Origin: Cuniculiplasma sp052315415
GTDB taxonomy: Archaea; Thermoplasmatota; Thermoplasmata; Thermoplasmatales; Thermoplasmataceae
Reading direction: 5' to 3'
DNA length: 55,769 nt
Assembly (NCBI GenBank): GCA_052315415.1
Contig: JBLSDH010000010.1
Location: forward strand, 1 to 55,769
The notes below the pieces were generated by a model. It was not told where the DNA came from. It did no database searches and saw only the letters and a program-made list of their open reading frames with translations. Below, one piece after another: positions 25,628 through 35,646 of this stretch; the first letter of the stretch is position 1, and each line of letters opens with the position of its first letter. Position numbers and translations under genes: made by a program.

Positions 25628-27127
25628 ATGAAACTTGGACCATATTTTAAAAAATATGATATGAGCAGGAAAAAGGTCTTTCTTGCCGTGGCAATTACTG
25701 CTATTTTTGTCCTTAGTGGAGCAGTTTTTGCATTTCAGAACATACAGCAAACAGGGAGTCCTTCGGCTCATATTATTGCTCAGCCTCAGACCTCTAACCA
25801 GGTCACAATTACAGTCTGGGGTGCAGGATCTCCTGGCGGTGAGCAGGAAGTTTTTAACGAAACCTGCAAATACTTCGAGTCCGTATATCCTAATGTAACT
25901 GTGCAGGATAATCCAGCAGTAAATGTTGCAAGCAGCACATTCTCAACCGCCGCTGCATCTGGAAAGGCTCCTGACATTTACAGAGATACAAGCAACGATG
26001 GTGGAGTACTGTTTGAGTCAGGATACCTTTTGAACCTGAGTCAGTACCTTCCATCATCCTTCTTCTCAAACTTTACAACTGGAACAATATCAGACTGGAC
26101 AATAAACGGAGCAATATATGGAGTACCAGTTAACACAAACGGTGTTGGTCTATACTATAATAAGAGATATGTGACAACACCCCCAACCACAATTAATCAG
26201 CTGATTAAAGAGGCAGAAAATATTACCAAAAACGATACATACAATGGAAATCCAGTATACGGTCTTGCTTATGCGCTCGGTGCAGATTATGGATACAGGG
26301 CTGCAGCTTGGTGGCCAGCATTTGGAGGGCAGATATTTAATTCAGCAGGACAGCCAACACTGAACAGTTCTGCAGGAATACAGGCAATATCATTGCTATA
26401 CAACTTCACATACAAATATAAAATAAGTCCAACAGGCATAACTTCAACAACACAGGAAAACGAATTGTTCGAGGACAATCAGTCTGCATTCATAATAGAG
26501 GGTCCATGGTGTCAGTCAACATTTGAGGCATATCTTGGAAAGAATCTTAGTGTTGCACCACTTCCAGAGAATTCAGCAACAGGAGACTGGGTTTCACCAA
26601 TTTGGGGTTCTGTTGGATACGAAATATCTTCACCTGCAGCAAGTGGTATAAACGCACACCAGATTTGGGCTTCAATACAGTTTATTAAAATGCTGACGAA
26701 TTTCACTGCACAGAAGAACCTTTTCCTTAAGGCTGGAGACTTTCCATCCCTAACATCAGTTGGTCAATTCATATCAACAAATGCTACGGCAAGGGCTCAG
26801 GATCCTCTAATATCAGGTTGGGTAGCTCAGGAACAGCACACACAGATACAGCCAAACTATGTATCAATACAGTACTACTGGCCGAACTTCCACACCTATA
26901 TAGGAAATCTTTACGACAACGGAACAAACAACGTTACTTCAACCATGAATGCATTCCAGCATGAAGTTCAGAAAGAGATAAGCCAGTTGAACGAAAAACC
27001 AGTGTTCTTGTCAAATACTGATATCATAATAATAGTGGTAGTACTTGTTGTACTGGTTGCAATAGTTGCAGTTGTTGCAGTCTCAAGAAGGAAGAAAGGC
27101 GGAGACAGAGACAGCGGCGATAACTGA
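25628..27127 (+). CDS. ABC solute-binding protein, maltodextrin type, C-terminally anchored
   Basis: The 499-residue protein has a signal peptide (about residues 15-36, after MKLGPYFKKYDMSRKK) and an extracellular family-1 domain starting at QVTITVWGAGSPGGEQEVF. It ends with a C-terminal membrane helix (about 466-488, DIIIIVVVLVVLVAIVAVVAV) and a basic tail. The binding domain has KAPDIYRDTSNDGGVLFE and many aromatic residues suited to sugars. Being anchored by the C-terminus differs from the N-terminally anchored binding protein at 10749-12194. It is followed by T runs and then by MalF-, MalG- and MalK-like genes. Maltodextrin is inferred from the neighbouring GH13 and GH31 genes. Confidence 0.9.
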   Translation: MKLGPYFKKYDMSRKKVFLAVAITAIFVLSGAVFAFQNIQQTGSPSAHIIAQPQTSNQVTITVWGAGSPGGEQEVFNETCKYFESVYPNVTVQDNPAVNVASSTFSTAAASGKAPDIYRDTSNDGGVLFESGYLLNLSQYLPSSFFSNFTTGTISDWTINGAIYGVPVNTNGVGLYYNKRYVTTPPTTINQLIKEAENITKNDTYNGNPVYGLAYALGADYGYRAAAWWPAFGGQIFNSAGQPTLNSSAGIQAISLLYNFTYKYKISPTGITSTTQENELFEDNQSAFIIEGPWCQSTFEAYLGKNLSVAPLPENSATGDWVSPIWGSVGYEISSPAASGINAHQIWASIQFIKMLTNFTAQKNLFLKAGDFPSLTSVGQFISTNATARAQDPLISGWVAQEQHTQIQPNYVSIQYYWPNFHTYIGNLYDNGTNNVTSTMNAFQHEVQKEISQLNEKPVFLSNTDIIIIVVVLVVLVAIVAVVAVSRRKKGGDRDSGDN

Positions 27128-27132
27128 TAAAA

Positions 27133-27156
27133 TTTTTTAAATTTTTTTTAATTTTT
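27133..27156 (+). terminator. oligo-T runs after the binding-protein gene (possible partial terminator)
   Basis: Runs of six, eight and five T lie at 27133-27138, 27142-27149 and 27152-27156, directly after the stop of the binding-protein gene and before the permease gene. T-rich tracts cause transcription termination in archaea. Partial stopping here would give more binding protein than permease. No strong hairpin is seen, as is usual for archaea. Confidence 0.45.
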
Positions 27157-27166
27157 AACAGGTTAA

Positions 27167-28111
27167 GTGATTCGAATGAACGTTTCTATCAAGAGAGATA
27201 TTAATAGAAAAGCTGCAAACAAAAAAATGCGAAGAAAACTCGCCATTATTGGACTTGTAATGATATCTCCAATTCTTGTAGTTCTTGCATTTCTAAATTT
27301 TTATCCAATTGCATATAGTATTTATCTTTCATTTACTAATTATAATTCCATACATACAAGTGCAACTGGTTTTGAGCTAGTTGGCATAGCAAATTTTGTA
27401 TACATCTTTGGCTCTAATGCTCTAAGACAAGTAATAATGAATACAATTGTATGGAGCCTGGGAAGTATTGCTGTAATGGTTCCAGCAGGTTTTATATTGG
27501 CACTTATCATAAATCAAAAGGGTCTTCTGGGAAAGAAAGTTTACAGAACCCTATTTCTGTTTCCATGGGCATTTCCCGCATTTCTCACGGTACTTGTATG
27601 GTCAAACATGCTTGCAGTTCATGGTGGGGTCGTTGATGAATTTCTGAATTATTTACATATTAAGTCAATACCATTTCTTACAAACCCAGGTGATGCAATG
27701 TTATCTCTCATACTTGTGAATTTCTGGCTCTCTTTTCCATATTACACTTATGTTTATACGGCATCAATACAGAGCATACCAAAGGAGATGTATGAGGCTG
27801 CAGAGATGGATGGCTATGGTACAATAAGAACCCTAAGATATGTGACACTCCCACTGATAAAAAGACAGTTTGCCTTTGTGACGATTTTCGGTTTCATTTT
27901 TACATGGAATAATTTCTATGTGCCTTTTCTTTTAACAGGAGGAGGGCCTGGTAGGTCAACACAGATACTTATTACTTATGCATACACTCAGGCATTCAGC
28001 GAATCAAACTATTCACTGGGTGCCGCCTATTCCATAGTATCAATTCTCATACTCCTTGTGTTCGTAATAGTTGCAAATCATTACACAAAAATGATGAGAG
28101 TACTCTATTGA
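27167..28111 (+). CDS. ABC sugar permease, MalF-like
   Basis: The 314-residue membrane protein has six helices and the EAA loop KEMYEAAEMDGYGTIRTLRYV. The N-terminal first helix region (IGLVMISPILVVLAFLNFYPI) and the SxYLSFTNYN segment are typical of MalF/UgpA. The start is GTG at 27167 or ATG at 27176; AGGTTA at 27160-27165 fits either poorly. It forms the pore with the MalG-like partner, nine bases downstream. Confidence 0.93.
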   Translation: MIRMNVSIKRDINRKAANKKMRRKLAIIGLVMISPILVVLAFLNFYPIAYSIYLSFTNYNSIHTSATGFELVGIANFVYIFGSNALRQVIMNTIVWSLGSIAVMVPAGFILALIINQKGLLGKKVYRTLFLFPWAFPAFLTVLVWSNMLAVHGGVVDEFLNYLHIKSIPFLTNPGDAMLSLILVNFWLSFPYYTYVYTASIQSIPKEMYEAAEMDGYGTIRTLRYVTLPLIKRQFAFVTIFGFIFTWNNFYVPFLLTGGGPGRSTQILITYAYTQAFSESNYSLGAAYSIVSILILLVFVIVANHYTKMMRVLY

Positions 28112-28120
28112 GGTGAAGTT

Positions 28121-29041
28121 ATGGTGGATCAGGCAATAAATAAGAATGAAAATTTAATGAAAAAAAATTCAAACATTGATCTTTACAGGAAGAATCTTTA
28201 CTACAAAAGAATGAAAAAGATTAAGCTTGCAGTATCACACATAGTACTGATAATATTCTCAATATTTGCAGTGTTTCCAATTTACTATATTTTTATAACA
28301 TCGTTGAATCCAATAGGAAATCTTATAAATACTTCACTTTACCAGCTGATTCCAAATCTGAGAATGAATCTCAGTAATTATTCATCCATATTATTTCAGC
28401 ACCCATTCCTGCTCTGGTTGAGAAACACACTTTATGTAACAATTTTATCCACACTTATTGGTGTTGCCCTTTCTATTTCAGCAGGTATCGCATTCTCCAG
28501 ATTCAGATTTCCACTTAAGGTTACACTACTTTACATGCTTTTAATACTTTCACTCTTCCCTTTCACAATGATGGTGATTCCTTACTACTTCATGTTCTCC
28601 TCACTTCATCTGACTAACTCACTGAACGGTCTCCTTATTCCTTATTCAGCAGGCGCTATAGTCTACTCTTCCTATCTGATTAAGAACTATGTTGATGCAA
28701 TACCAAAGGAATATGAGGAGGCAGCCCAGATGGATGGCATGTCCAAGGTTAAATCACTGTTCAGAGTCCTCATACCTATGTCCAAGCCAGTAATAATATT
28801 CGCACTGCTCATTGCATTTATGGGCCCATATACAGATTATGCACTTGCGGGACAATTTCTGACAAGCAAGAGTAATTACACAATGGCAATTGGTATGTAC
28901 TATGTTTCACAGGGAACAATCACAGTTAATTACGGGGTTTATGCAGCATTTTCTGTACTCATGGGGATTCCAATATTCATATTGTTCTTCGTGTTCCAGA
29001 AATACCTTGTATCTGGCTTCAGTCTTGCAACATATAAGTGA
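28121..29041 (+). CDS. ABC sugar permease, MalG-like
   Basis: The 306-residue protein has the MalG-type EAA loop KEYEEAAQMDGMSKVKSLFRVL, six membrane helices, and the FAVFPIYYIFITSLNPIG segment typical of the N-terminal first loop. A GAGG-type ribosome binding site lies just before the ATG. It pairs with the MalF-like gene immediately upstream to make the channel of the maltodextrin importer. Confidence 0.93.
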   Translation: MVDQAINKNENLMKKNSNIDLYRKNLYYKRMKKIKLAVSHIVLIIFSIFAVFPIYYIFITSLNPIGNLINTSLYQLIPNLRMNLSNYSSILFQHPFLLWLRNTLYVTILSTLIGVALSISAGIAFSRFRFPLKVTLLYMLLILSLFPFTMMVIPYYFMFSSLHLTNSLNGLLIPYSAGAIVYSSYLIKNYVDAIPKEYEEAAQMDGMSKVKSLFRVLIPMSKPVIIFALLIAFMGPYTDYALAGQFLTSKSNYTMAIGMYYVSQGTITVNYGVYAAFSVLMGIPIFILFFVFQKYLVSGFSLATYK

Positions 29042-29117
29042 AGAAATTTAAATAAAGGATATACTACTAAAAATGAAAAATCAAATATAATATAATTACC
29101 ATATCTTTTTTGATATT

Positions 29118-30245
29118 ATGGGAAAACTTGTGCTTGAGAATGTATCAAGAATTTTTGACAAGAAAGGTCACGGGGTTTTTGACGTTAATCTGAATATAGA
29201 TGACGGAGATTTTTTTGTGATACTTGGACCGAGTGGTTGTGGAAAGACAACAACTCTAAGGATAATGGCTGGCCTTGAAACTGTTGATAGCGGAAGAATA
29301 TTCCTTGATGATATTGAAATAACAGATTTTCCACCGAGGAACAGAGATATTGCTATGGTTTTTCAGAACTATGCACTTTATCCATTTCTGTCAGTGCGAG
29401 ATAATCTAAAATTTCCACTTAAAATTGCAAAGATGGATAAAAATGAAATGGAAGATAAGATTGAAAAAGTTTCAAAATTGCTAGGAATTAGTGAAATCCT
29501 TGACATGAAACCGGGCCAGATCTCAGGAGGACAGAGACAAAGAGTTGCCCTTGGAAGAGCAATTGTGAGAGAACCCAAATTATTTCTCATGGACGAACCT
29601 TTATCAAATCTGGATGCAAAATTGCGAGCACAGATGAGGGTAGAGTTAAAAAAATTACAAAGAGAACTAAAAACAACAACTGTTTACGTTACACATGATC
29701 AGGTTGAGGCTTCAACACTGGCTGATACAGCAGTGATCATGAATGGTGGGAGGGTGATTCAGCTAGGTGATCCCGCTGAAATCTATGCTCAACCAGAGAA
29801 CAAATTTGTGGCAGGTTTTATGGGAGACCCTCAAATGAATTTTATCAATGGCAGATTATATGAAAAAAATGGAGAGGCAATGCTTGAATCTTTGGGGAAA
29901 ACTTATCAAATTGATGGCTTGGAGTTGCCAGGTGGATACAGTGATGATGTTGTGGTTGGGTTCAGACCAGAAAATACATTGGAGTCAAGTAAGGGAATAA
30001 AGGCAAAAGTTACTGGAAAACAAATCATGGGAAAAATAATATATGAATTCATGGTTCTGGAAGATGGTACATCAATATCCATGGAGACAAACATAGAAAA
30101 TTCACACAATCCTGATGAATTAATTTCTATAGAGCCAGACATTTCAAAGATACATCTTTTTTCTGGGCCAGACGGTAAAAGAATATACAGTGGTGGAGAT
30201 AAAAAATTGAGGGAAATTGAAAATAGTGAAAAAGTCATTCAATAG
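29118..30245 (+). CDS. ABC ATP-binding protein, MalK/MsmK-like
   Basis: The 375-residue ATPase has Walker A GPSGCGKTTTLRI, Q-loop VFQNYALYPFL, signature ISGGQRQRVALGRAI, Walker B LFLMDEPLSNLDA, and H-loop THD. A C-terminal regulatory OB-type domain (from about residue 235) contains VVVGFRPENTLESS. It powers the importer encoded just upstream, after a 76-bp gap that includes an AT-rich stretch and may hold its own promoter. Its 3' end overlaps the convergent GH13 gene by seven bases. Confidence 0.95.
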   Translation: MGKLVLENVSRIFDKKGHGVFDVNLNIDDGDFFVILGPSGCGKTTTLRIMAGLETVDSGRIFLDDIEITDFPPRNRDIAMVFQNYALYPFLSVRDNLKFPLKIAKMDKNEMEDKIEKVSKLLGISEILDMKPGQISGGQRQRVALGRAIVREPKLFLMDEPLSNLDAKLRAQMRVELKKLQRELKTTTVYVTHDQVEASTLADTAVIMNGGRVIQLGDPAEIYAQPENKFVAGFMGDPQMNFINGRLYEKNGEAMLESLGKTYQIDGLELPGGYSDDVVVGFRPENTLESSKGIKAKVTGKQIMGKIIYEFMVLEDGTSISMETNIENSHNPDELISIEPDISKIHLFSGPDGKRIYSGGDKKLREIENSEKVIQ

Positions 30246-32023
30246 AGTATAAAACCATTCTTCTCTATTATTATATTTTTTTCATTTTCCACATATTTGT
30301 TTCCAAGTATTATATTTACCTTATTGATTTCTCTTTCATTTTTGGCGAAAATTAGTGTTGTAGTGGCATTGTGCAAAATTTTCTGAAGGATTATAGTTTC
30401 ATTTTCTTCCTTAATAAAAAGATGACCGGTCTGCATCTCTTTTCTCTCATTTCTTATTCTTATTAATTTTCTGAAAAATTCCACCATTTGTACATTCTGG
30501 TTTTCCCATGGGTAAGGCCTTCTGCAGTCAGGATCACTTCCACCTTCAAGTCCGGTCTCATCACCATAATATATCAATGGCATACCATCCATCATAAACA
30601 AAAGGGTGTATGAAAAAAGCATCAGATCCCTTCCAAGTATGTTTATTATTCTCTCTGTGTCATGGGTCGAAAGCACATTCATTGAGTTCATCAAAGACAG
30701 CTTTCCTGAATGGACATTTAACATTGTTAACAAACCTTCCATTTCCTTGGTTGAAATTACCCCTTTTGAAATTTTAATTATTAAATCTCTGAGAAAATAA
30801 TTTGTGAAGCCGTCATACAAACCACTTTCCGTAAATATCTGAGGATCACACCATATCTCAGCTATATTAAGCATTTCTGGTATTTCTTTTTTCAATTGTT
30901 TAAAGTAGTATTCTACAGCCCTTAGATCAATGGAATCTGAAACATCATATCTGAACAATCTCACTCCAATTTCATTGTAATAGAACTTTATGACATCAAG
31001 CACCATATTTCTTACATTTTCATTAAGATGATTCAATTTAGGCATTCCCTTAACATTTTTGAACTTCCCATAATCTTCTTGGTACATATGATACCAGTTA
31101 TCAGCTTTATTTTCATCTCTGAATTTAGGAAAATTTGTTGATGTATGGTTAAAAACCATATCTAGCATCAGTTCCATATTATTCTCTTTCAGTTTAAAAG
31201 AAAGCATTTTCAGATCATCCATGGTTCCCAATAATGGATCAACACTGAAGTAATCATCCACATCATATCTGTGGTTACTTCTTGATCTGTAATGTGGATT
31301 CAGGTAAATTATGTTGCAGCCAAGTGATTTTATATAATCAAGTTTTTCAATTATTCCACTTATATTTCCACCGTAAAAAGATTTTGAATCCGGGAGGCTG
31401 TTCCATTCTATGAGACCTTTTTCCTTGTCACCTTTTCTATAAAATCTATCGGGAAATATCTGATATATGACTCTATTTTTTTCTTTATTTTCATGATACT
31501 GTGGTTTGAAATTATATTTATTTCCATCATAATCCAAAAATGTGTAATCCTCTCCACCTTTTACAATAAAGCAATAAAAAGAAACATATGGTGTTTCATA
31601 GGATCTTATGAATGAAATTATACTTTCATTGTTGTCAATTAGCATTGGAGGGTTTTTTCCAGTGGGATTTAATGCTATAATTTCAGCAAATTCATCTGGT
31701 GAATAATAGAATCTATCTTGAGAAGGATCGTGAAAGAAGTTTTCCTGATAAATTTCAATTGTTTCAAACTGTTCCTGGTCCAATGGTTCTCTTTCATTAT
31801 TATAATATTTATACTGGTTTATTTCATATCTGTAATTGTATTTACCTGCCTGAAGTATTACTTTTCCGGTCCAGAAGTCTCCCTCATTTTCCAGTTGAAT
31901 ACTACCATCGCCGAAACAGTTGAAATTTCCAGATACATATGCATCAACATCTCTATCCTCCCTTCTGATTTTAAAGTATACAGTCCACTGGTAACCATTC
32001 AACTTTTCAATATGTGGTTTCAT
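30239..32023 (-). CDS. GH13 alpha-amylase-family enzyme (cyclomaltodextrinase/neopullulanase-like)
   Basis: This 594-residue enzyme begins with a CBM34/E-set-like domain (about 1-110) and has the GH13 regions: LMLDMVFNHT, VRLFRYDVSDSI (nucleophile D360), LNIAEIWCDP (acid E389) and VLSTHDTERI (H454/D455). YYGDETGLEGGSDPDCRRPY is typical of subfamily 20, which cuts cyclodextrins, pullulan and short maltodextrins. There is no signal peptide, so it should act inside the cell on imported sugars. Its start overlaps the GH31 stop by four bases, so both enzymes are made together. Confidence 0.92.
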   Translation of the reverse strand: MKPHIEKLNGYQWTVYFKIRREDRDVDAYVSGNFNCFGDGSIQLENEGDFWTGKVILQAGKYNYRYEINQYKYYNNEREPLDQEQFETIEIYQENFFHDPSQDRFYYSPDEFAEIIALNPTGKNPPMLIDNNESIISFIRSYETPYVSFYCFIVKGGEDYTFLDYDGNKYNFKPQYHENKEKNRVIYQIFPDRFYRKGDKEKGLIEWNSLPDSKSFYGGNISGIIEKLDYIKSLGCNIIYLNPHYRSRSNHRYDVDDYFSVDPLLGTMDDLKMLSFKLKENNMELMLDMVFNHTSTNFPKFRDENKADNWYHMYQEDYGKFKNVKGMPKLNHLNENVRNMVLDVIKFYYNEIGVRLFRYDVSDSIDLRAVEYYFKQLKKEIPEMLNIAEIWCDPQIFTESGLYDGFTNYFLRDLIIKISKGVISTKEMEGLLTMLNVHSGKLSLMNSMNVLSTHDTERIINILGRDLMLFSYTLLFMMDGMPLIYYGDETGLEGGSDPDCRRPYPWENQNVQMVEFFRKLIRIRNERKEMQTGHLFIKEENETIILQKILHNATTTLIFAKNEREINKVNIILGNKYVENEKNIIIEKNGFILY

Positions 32024-33885
32024 AACACCTTCACGACTTTATACTTACCTGTTTTTCCTGATTTTAAATTGTATCTGATTCCCATTATTTCAATTTCATC
32101 CTTCACATTCCCGTATATCCTGAGTTCATCCCCAAATATTATGCATGAATTCATCCTGATAAATATGGGGAATTCTTCCTCTGATGTAATGTGTACCGGA
32201 CCTTCAATTATTGAATTTGAATTGAAATCAATCCACTGTCCAGGTGGTATGTAAACATTCCTTTTTGAAATTGTTTTTTCAATCTGAGGGGCATAAAGTA
32301 TGTACTCGCCAAGCATATACTCATCCTCCGCATAGAACGCATCATCGTTCTGCCATTCATAATACACAGGTCTAATGACGGGTTCAAATTTCTCGGTGCT
32401 TTCTATTATGGTATTGTATATATGCTCAAGGAATCTGTATCTGAGGTTAACTGCCTCTGTGATCCTCTTTTTAACATTCTCCGGAAATAGAAATACTTCC
32501 TGGTCATTTCCATCTATTGTTTTATGATTCCTATAGAGGGGGAAAAACAGGGCCATTCTGTAGTATGCAGCTACCATTTCAGGGTCGCTCCTTCCAAAGA
32601 ATCCCCCAAGATCAGTTCCACAAATCACAATTCCACTTATGCTCATTGAAATTATCATACTGATCTGAAGTTTAAGATCATCATATTCAGAAAGGTTATC
32701 TCCTGTCCATACAGCACCAAATTTCTGAATACCTGCAAAACCTGATCTGGTAAGTATGAATGGTTTTTCATCCCTGTTTTTAAGAACCTCATAAGTTGCT
32801 GCAGCTTCAAAGTATGGGTAATAATTTCTCACATGCTTGTGTTCAATCTTATCTCCATTATCAAGTGTATGCATTGCATCTTCAGGAAACAGATGATCTT
32901 CAGTGAGAAGCGTAGGCTCATTCATGTCCAGCCATATTCCGTCAACACCACTTTTTATGAATTTTTCAATCTGTTTTTTCCAGAATTGTCTACCTTTATT
33001 ATTCAGAAAATCCGGAAAAGCGCTCAATCCAGGCCACATTTTTCCAGTAAATATGTCACCGTTTTTCATTTCCATATAAGAACCCAGTCCTTCTTTGAAA
33101 ACTTCATAGTTTTGGTCAACCTTTATGCTTGGATCTATAATTGTAACGATTTTAGTACCTTTTTTATGAATTTCGTCGATGAATTCCTCCGGGTTGGGAA
33201 ATCTCTCACTGCTCCATGTAAACATTCTGTATCCTTCCATGTAATGGATGTCAAGATATACAGTGTCAACAGGGACTATTTTTTTGTATTCATCTATTAT
33301 TGAAAGCACAGTTTTCTCAGGATAATAAGTGTACCTTGAAATGGAGTGTCCAATTGCCCAAATGGGCGGTATAACCGGTTTTCCAGTAAGCTTAATAAAA
33401 TTACGGACAACCTCACTATATTTATCATTATCAATTATGAAAAATTCAATGGAATTTGTACTCATTTTGGCTTTTATAATGTTGTAATTCTCTATTCCTG
33501 TATCAAATTGGATTTCCCCTCCATAGTTGATGAAAATACCCTGACTATGCCCATTTTCACTCACAATAAAAAATGGTATTGGCAGATATATTGGTTCTTT
33601 TCCTCTCCCATAACCTCCAGGATCAGTATTTCTGGATAGAAGCTTCATTCTTTTTCTGTCATAAGAAAATGCATGTTCTCCAAAACCGGTTACTCTGCTT
33701 TTTATATTTATTTTCAGATCCAATTCTAATGTATCATTTATTATTTTTACGTCCATTCCAAATTTTTTTAGTATTTCTCCAGGATTTTGCAGTGGTTTAC
33801 CTTTAAATCCAAAATCCAAAACAGGCCTGCATTCATTTATGATGAATTGATATGTACTATCATTTTCATAAGCCTCAATTTTCAT
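32020..33885 (-). CDS. GH31 alpha-glucosidase
   Basis: The 621-residue enzyme has the GH31 landmarks: IPPIWAIGHSISRYTYY, VDTVYLDIHYMEGYRMFTW, the nucleophile D320 in GIWLDMNEP, and the acid/base D396 in AVWTGDNLSEYDDL. It removes glucose from the non-reducing ends of maltodextrins. No signal peptide is visible, so it is cytosolic and works with the GH13 enzyme encoded next. A TATA-like TTTAAA lies at 33906-33911 on its upstream side, consistent with a leaderless transcript. Confidence 0.94.
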   Translation of the reverse strand: MKIEAYENDSTYQFIINECRPVLDFGFKGKPLQNPGEILKKFGMDVKIINDTLELDLKINIKSRVTGFGEHAFSYDRKRMKLLSRNTDPGGYGRGKEPIYLPIPFFIVSENGHSQGIFINYGGEIQFDTGIENYNIIKAKMSTNSIEFFIIDNDKYSEVVRNFIKLTGKPVIPPIWAIGHSISRYTYYPEKTVLSIIDEYKKIVPVDTVYLDIHYMEGYRMFTWSSERFPNPEEFIDEIHKKGTKIVTIIDPSIKVDQNYEVFKEGLGSYMEMKNGDIFTGKMWPGLSAFPDFLNNKGRQFWKKQIEKFIKSGVDGIWLDMNEPTLLTEDHLFPEDAMHTLDNGDKIEHKHVRNYYPYFEAAATYEVLKNRDEKPFILTRSGFAGIQKFGAVWTGDNLSEYDDLKLQISMIISMSISGIVICGTDLGGFFGRSDPEMVAAYYRMALFFPLYRNHKTIDGNDQEVFLFPENVKKRITEAVNLRYRFLEHIYNTIIESTEKFEPVIRPVYYEWQNDDAFYAEDEYMLGEYILYAPQIEKTISKRNVYIPPGQWIDFNSNSIIEGPVHITSEEEFPIFIRMNSCIIFGDELRIYGNVKDEIEIMGIRYNLKSGKTGKYKVVKVL

Positions 33886-34061
33886 GAAATTGTATGTATA
33901 TTATGTTTAAATCAATTTCTAAAAAGGAAATAAATTTTAAATTTCATATTTTTTATATTAAAAAATTTTACAAAATAAAATACAATCAATTTAATATCCC
34001 ATATTTAAAAGTAAAATCTTAATATAATAATTTTTTTCAAACATTATATTTAATTACAAGT

Positions 34062-34075
34062 TACTTTATCAAGTA
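34062..34075. promoter_or_regulatory. candidate TrmB-type operator near the trmB stop codon
   Basis: TACTT-TATC-AAGTA is a 5-bp inverted repeat with a 4-bp spacer, the same overall length and arms as the site at 25565-25578. It lies one base downstream of the TrmB-type gene and about 180 bp upstream of the GH31 start. It may act on the GH31-GH13 operon, but the distance is large, and chance is possible. Confidence 0.3.
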
Positions 34076-34076
34076 G

Positions 34077-35081
34077 TTATTTCCAGGCAAATTCACATCC
34101 ATGCATTGCAACATCTTCTATCCTTGCAGTTTTTCCACCTATCCTTATTTCAGAACCTCTGTAAAGGATATTGAAAGTATGCTGATAACCTTCCTTCACA
34201 GTAACATTTGTAACGTCCCCTTCAAGTTTTCTTAACCTGTTTTTATAGATACCAGTCACTTTGCATTTTACATTTAGATTTGTCAAATCAAGGTTTTTCA
34301 AAAACCAACACGCATACCAGGCTGTTTTAAATCTCAACTCACCTCTATCCCTGCTTATGTTCAGTGTATCTCCGGGCATCCAGATTGTATGATAAAAATA
34401 GTAACTTGCAATATGTATTATTTCATCCTCCCTGGCTACTATGGCATAATTGTCATCCTTTCTTCCATTATCTATCTTTACGACAATTTCACTTCTATCC
34501 TTAATAAATACCTCTGAAGCCCTTCCCCATCTTCTCATAATATTTGCCTTTTTAAGAAGTATTTCAGGAATTTCACCCTCTTCAGGAAAGAGAACAAGAC
34601 CCACATTTATCCCTTCATTAACGGCATCCACAAGGTCGTCCTTTACATAATTGAAATTATCCCTTTTCAATGACAATAATATTTCATCCTCTGTATTCCT
34701 TATCATATTTTTGAGTTCTTTCTTGATTTTATTCTCAGATTTTACAATCCAGAAATAGGGATCATCAGAAGTTCTTGAAGATTTTAATTTTTCCACCTGT
34801 CTATCAATTTTTGATACTGTTTTTTTCATTTCCTCAAGGTGTTGACTGAATGCCTCTGATACACTTTTGGCTCGGTAAAGATTCTTTTTCCCCGGGCTCA
34901 TCTCTATGAGTCCTCTTTCTGTAAGCTTTGCTATGACATCATAAACTCTTGGTTGAGGTATACCTGAAAGCTTTACTGTTTCACCAGTGGTAAGAGGGCC
35001 TTTAGTAGCTATTGCCCGAAACACCATTATTTCATAGTTTGTCAAACCAAATCTCTTTAGTTCTTCAAAGGCATCTTCCAT
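34077..35081 (-). CDS. TrmB-family sugar-responsive regulator
   Basis: The 334-residue protein has a winged helix at the N-terminus (FGLTNYEIMVFRAIATKGPL, then GIPQPRVYDVIAKLTERGLI), a linker helix, and a large C-terminal sensor domain, the TrmB arrangement. TrmB proteins bind sugars such as maltose or trehalose and control sugar uptake and glycolysis genes in archaea. It lies between the maltodextrin genes and the hemerythrin gene, same strand as GH31 and upstream of it, so it is the natural regulator of the cluster. Confidence 0.9.
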   Translation of the reverse strand: MEDAFEELKRFGLTNYEIMVFRAIATKGPLTTGETVKLSGIPQPRVYDVIAKLTERGLIEMSPGKKNLYRAKSVSEAFSQHLEEMKKTVSKIDRQVEKLKSSRTSDDPYFWIVKSENKIKKELKNMIRNTEDEILLSLKRDNFNYVKDDLVDAVNEGINVGLVLFPEEGEIPEILLKKANIMRRWGRASEVFIKDRSEIVVKIDNGRKDDNYAIVAREDEIIHIASYYFYHTIWMPGDTLNISRDRGELRFKTAWYACWFLKNLDLTNLNVKCKVTGIYKNRLRKLEGDVTNVTVKEGYQHTFNILYRGSEIRIGGKTARIEDVAMHGCEFAWK

Positions 35082-35109
35082 TGCTACAGTAAAACCAACA
35101 TGTGAAAAA

Positions 35110-35622
35110 ATGTTTTTGCTAAATTATGCCTATGATATAATGCCTTATATTTTTATAATACAAAATTCTCATGAAAATATGATTAAAGAGATTTTCAATG
35201 AACACGAAAAGGAATTTAAAGCAATAAATGAAATATGCAACAGACTTGAATCAGATGGTGAATTAGACATAGACAATTATGAATCTTTCGAGGAAAGCCT
35301 TAAGGATCACATATTTATTGAAGAGGAATACCTGTTTCCCTTGATTAACGAGGATGGGAGAGTTGGGCTCGAAATAGCAGGTTTCGAAGCGGAACATGGG
35401 GCCGTTTGGAATGTTATGGAGATGATTCACAGGGATCTGGAAAATCAAAATTATACAAAGATAAGAAAGTATCTGAACGAGATTAGGAGTATTCTTCAGG
35501 AACATCAGGAGAGAGAGGAGAAATATCTTTTCAGCAGATTTCCCGATTATCTGCCAAACAATCTTGCAAAGAGACCTCCTGAGTGGAGAGCAAGAAGGTC
35601 AAGAATGATTAAAAAACTGTAA
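35110..35622 (+). CDS. hemerythrin-like domain protein
   Basis: The protein (170 residues from the first start) has the hemerythrin iron ligands: H in NEHEKEFKAI, HIFIEEEYLFPLI, the EHG in EAEHGAVWNVM, and HQEREEKYLF. The body of a four-helix di-iron bundle follows the N-terminus. The ATG at 35110 adds an odd hydrophobic leader; an in-frame ATG later, near MIKEIFNEHEKEF, gives a more usual length. It may bind oxygen, nitric oxide or sense redox state. It is divergent from the TrmB gene. Confidence 0.88.
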   Translation: MFLLNYAYDIMPYIFIIQNSHENMIKEIFNEHEKEFKAINEICNRLESDGELDIDNYESFEESLKDHIFIEEEYLFPLINEDGRVGLEIAGFEAEHGAVWNVMEMIHRDLENQNYTKIRKYLNEIRSILQEHQEREEKYLFSRFPDYLPNNLAKRPPEWRARRSRMIKKL

Positions 35623-35646
35623 TATCTGTGTTAGTTATATTCTTGC

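Noticed and set aside
31718..33303. Long open frames on the plus strand opposite GH13 and GH31 (178 and 156 residues)
   Set aside because: They are shadows of well-supported enzymes on the other strand and have no matching motifs of their own.
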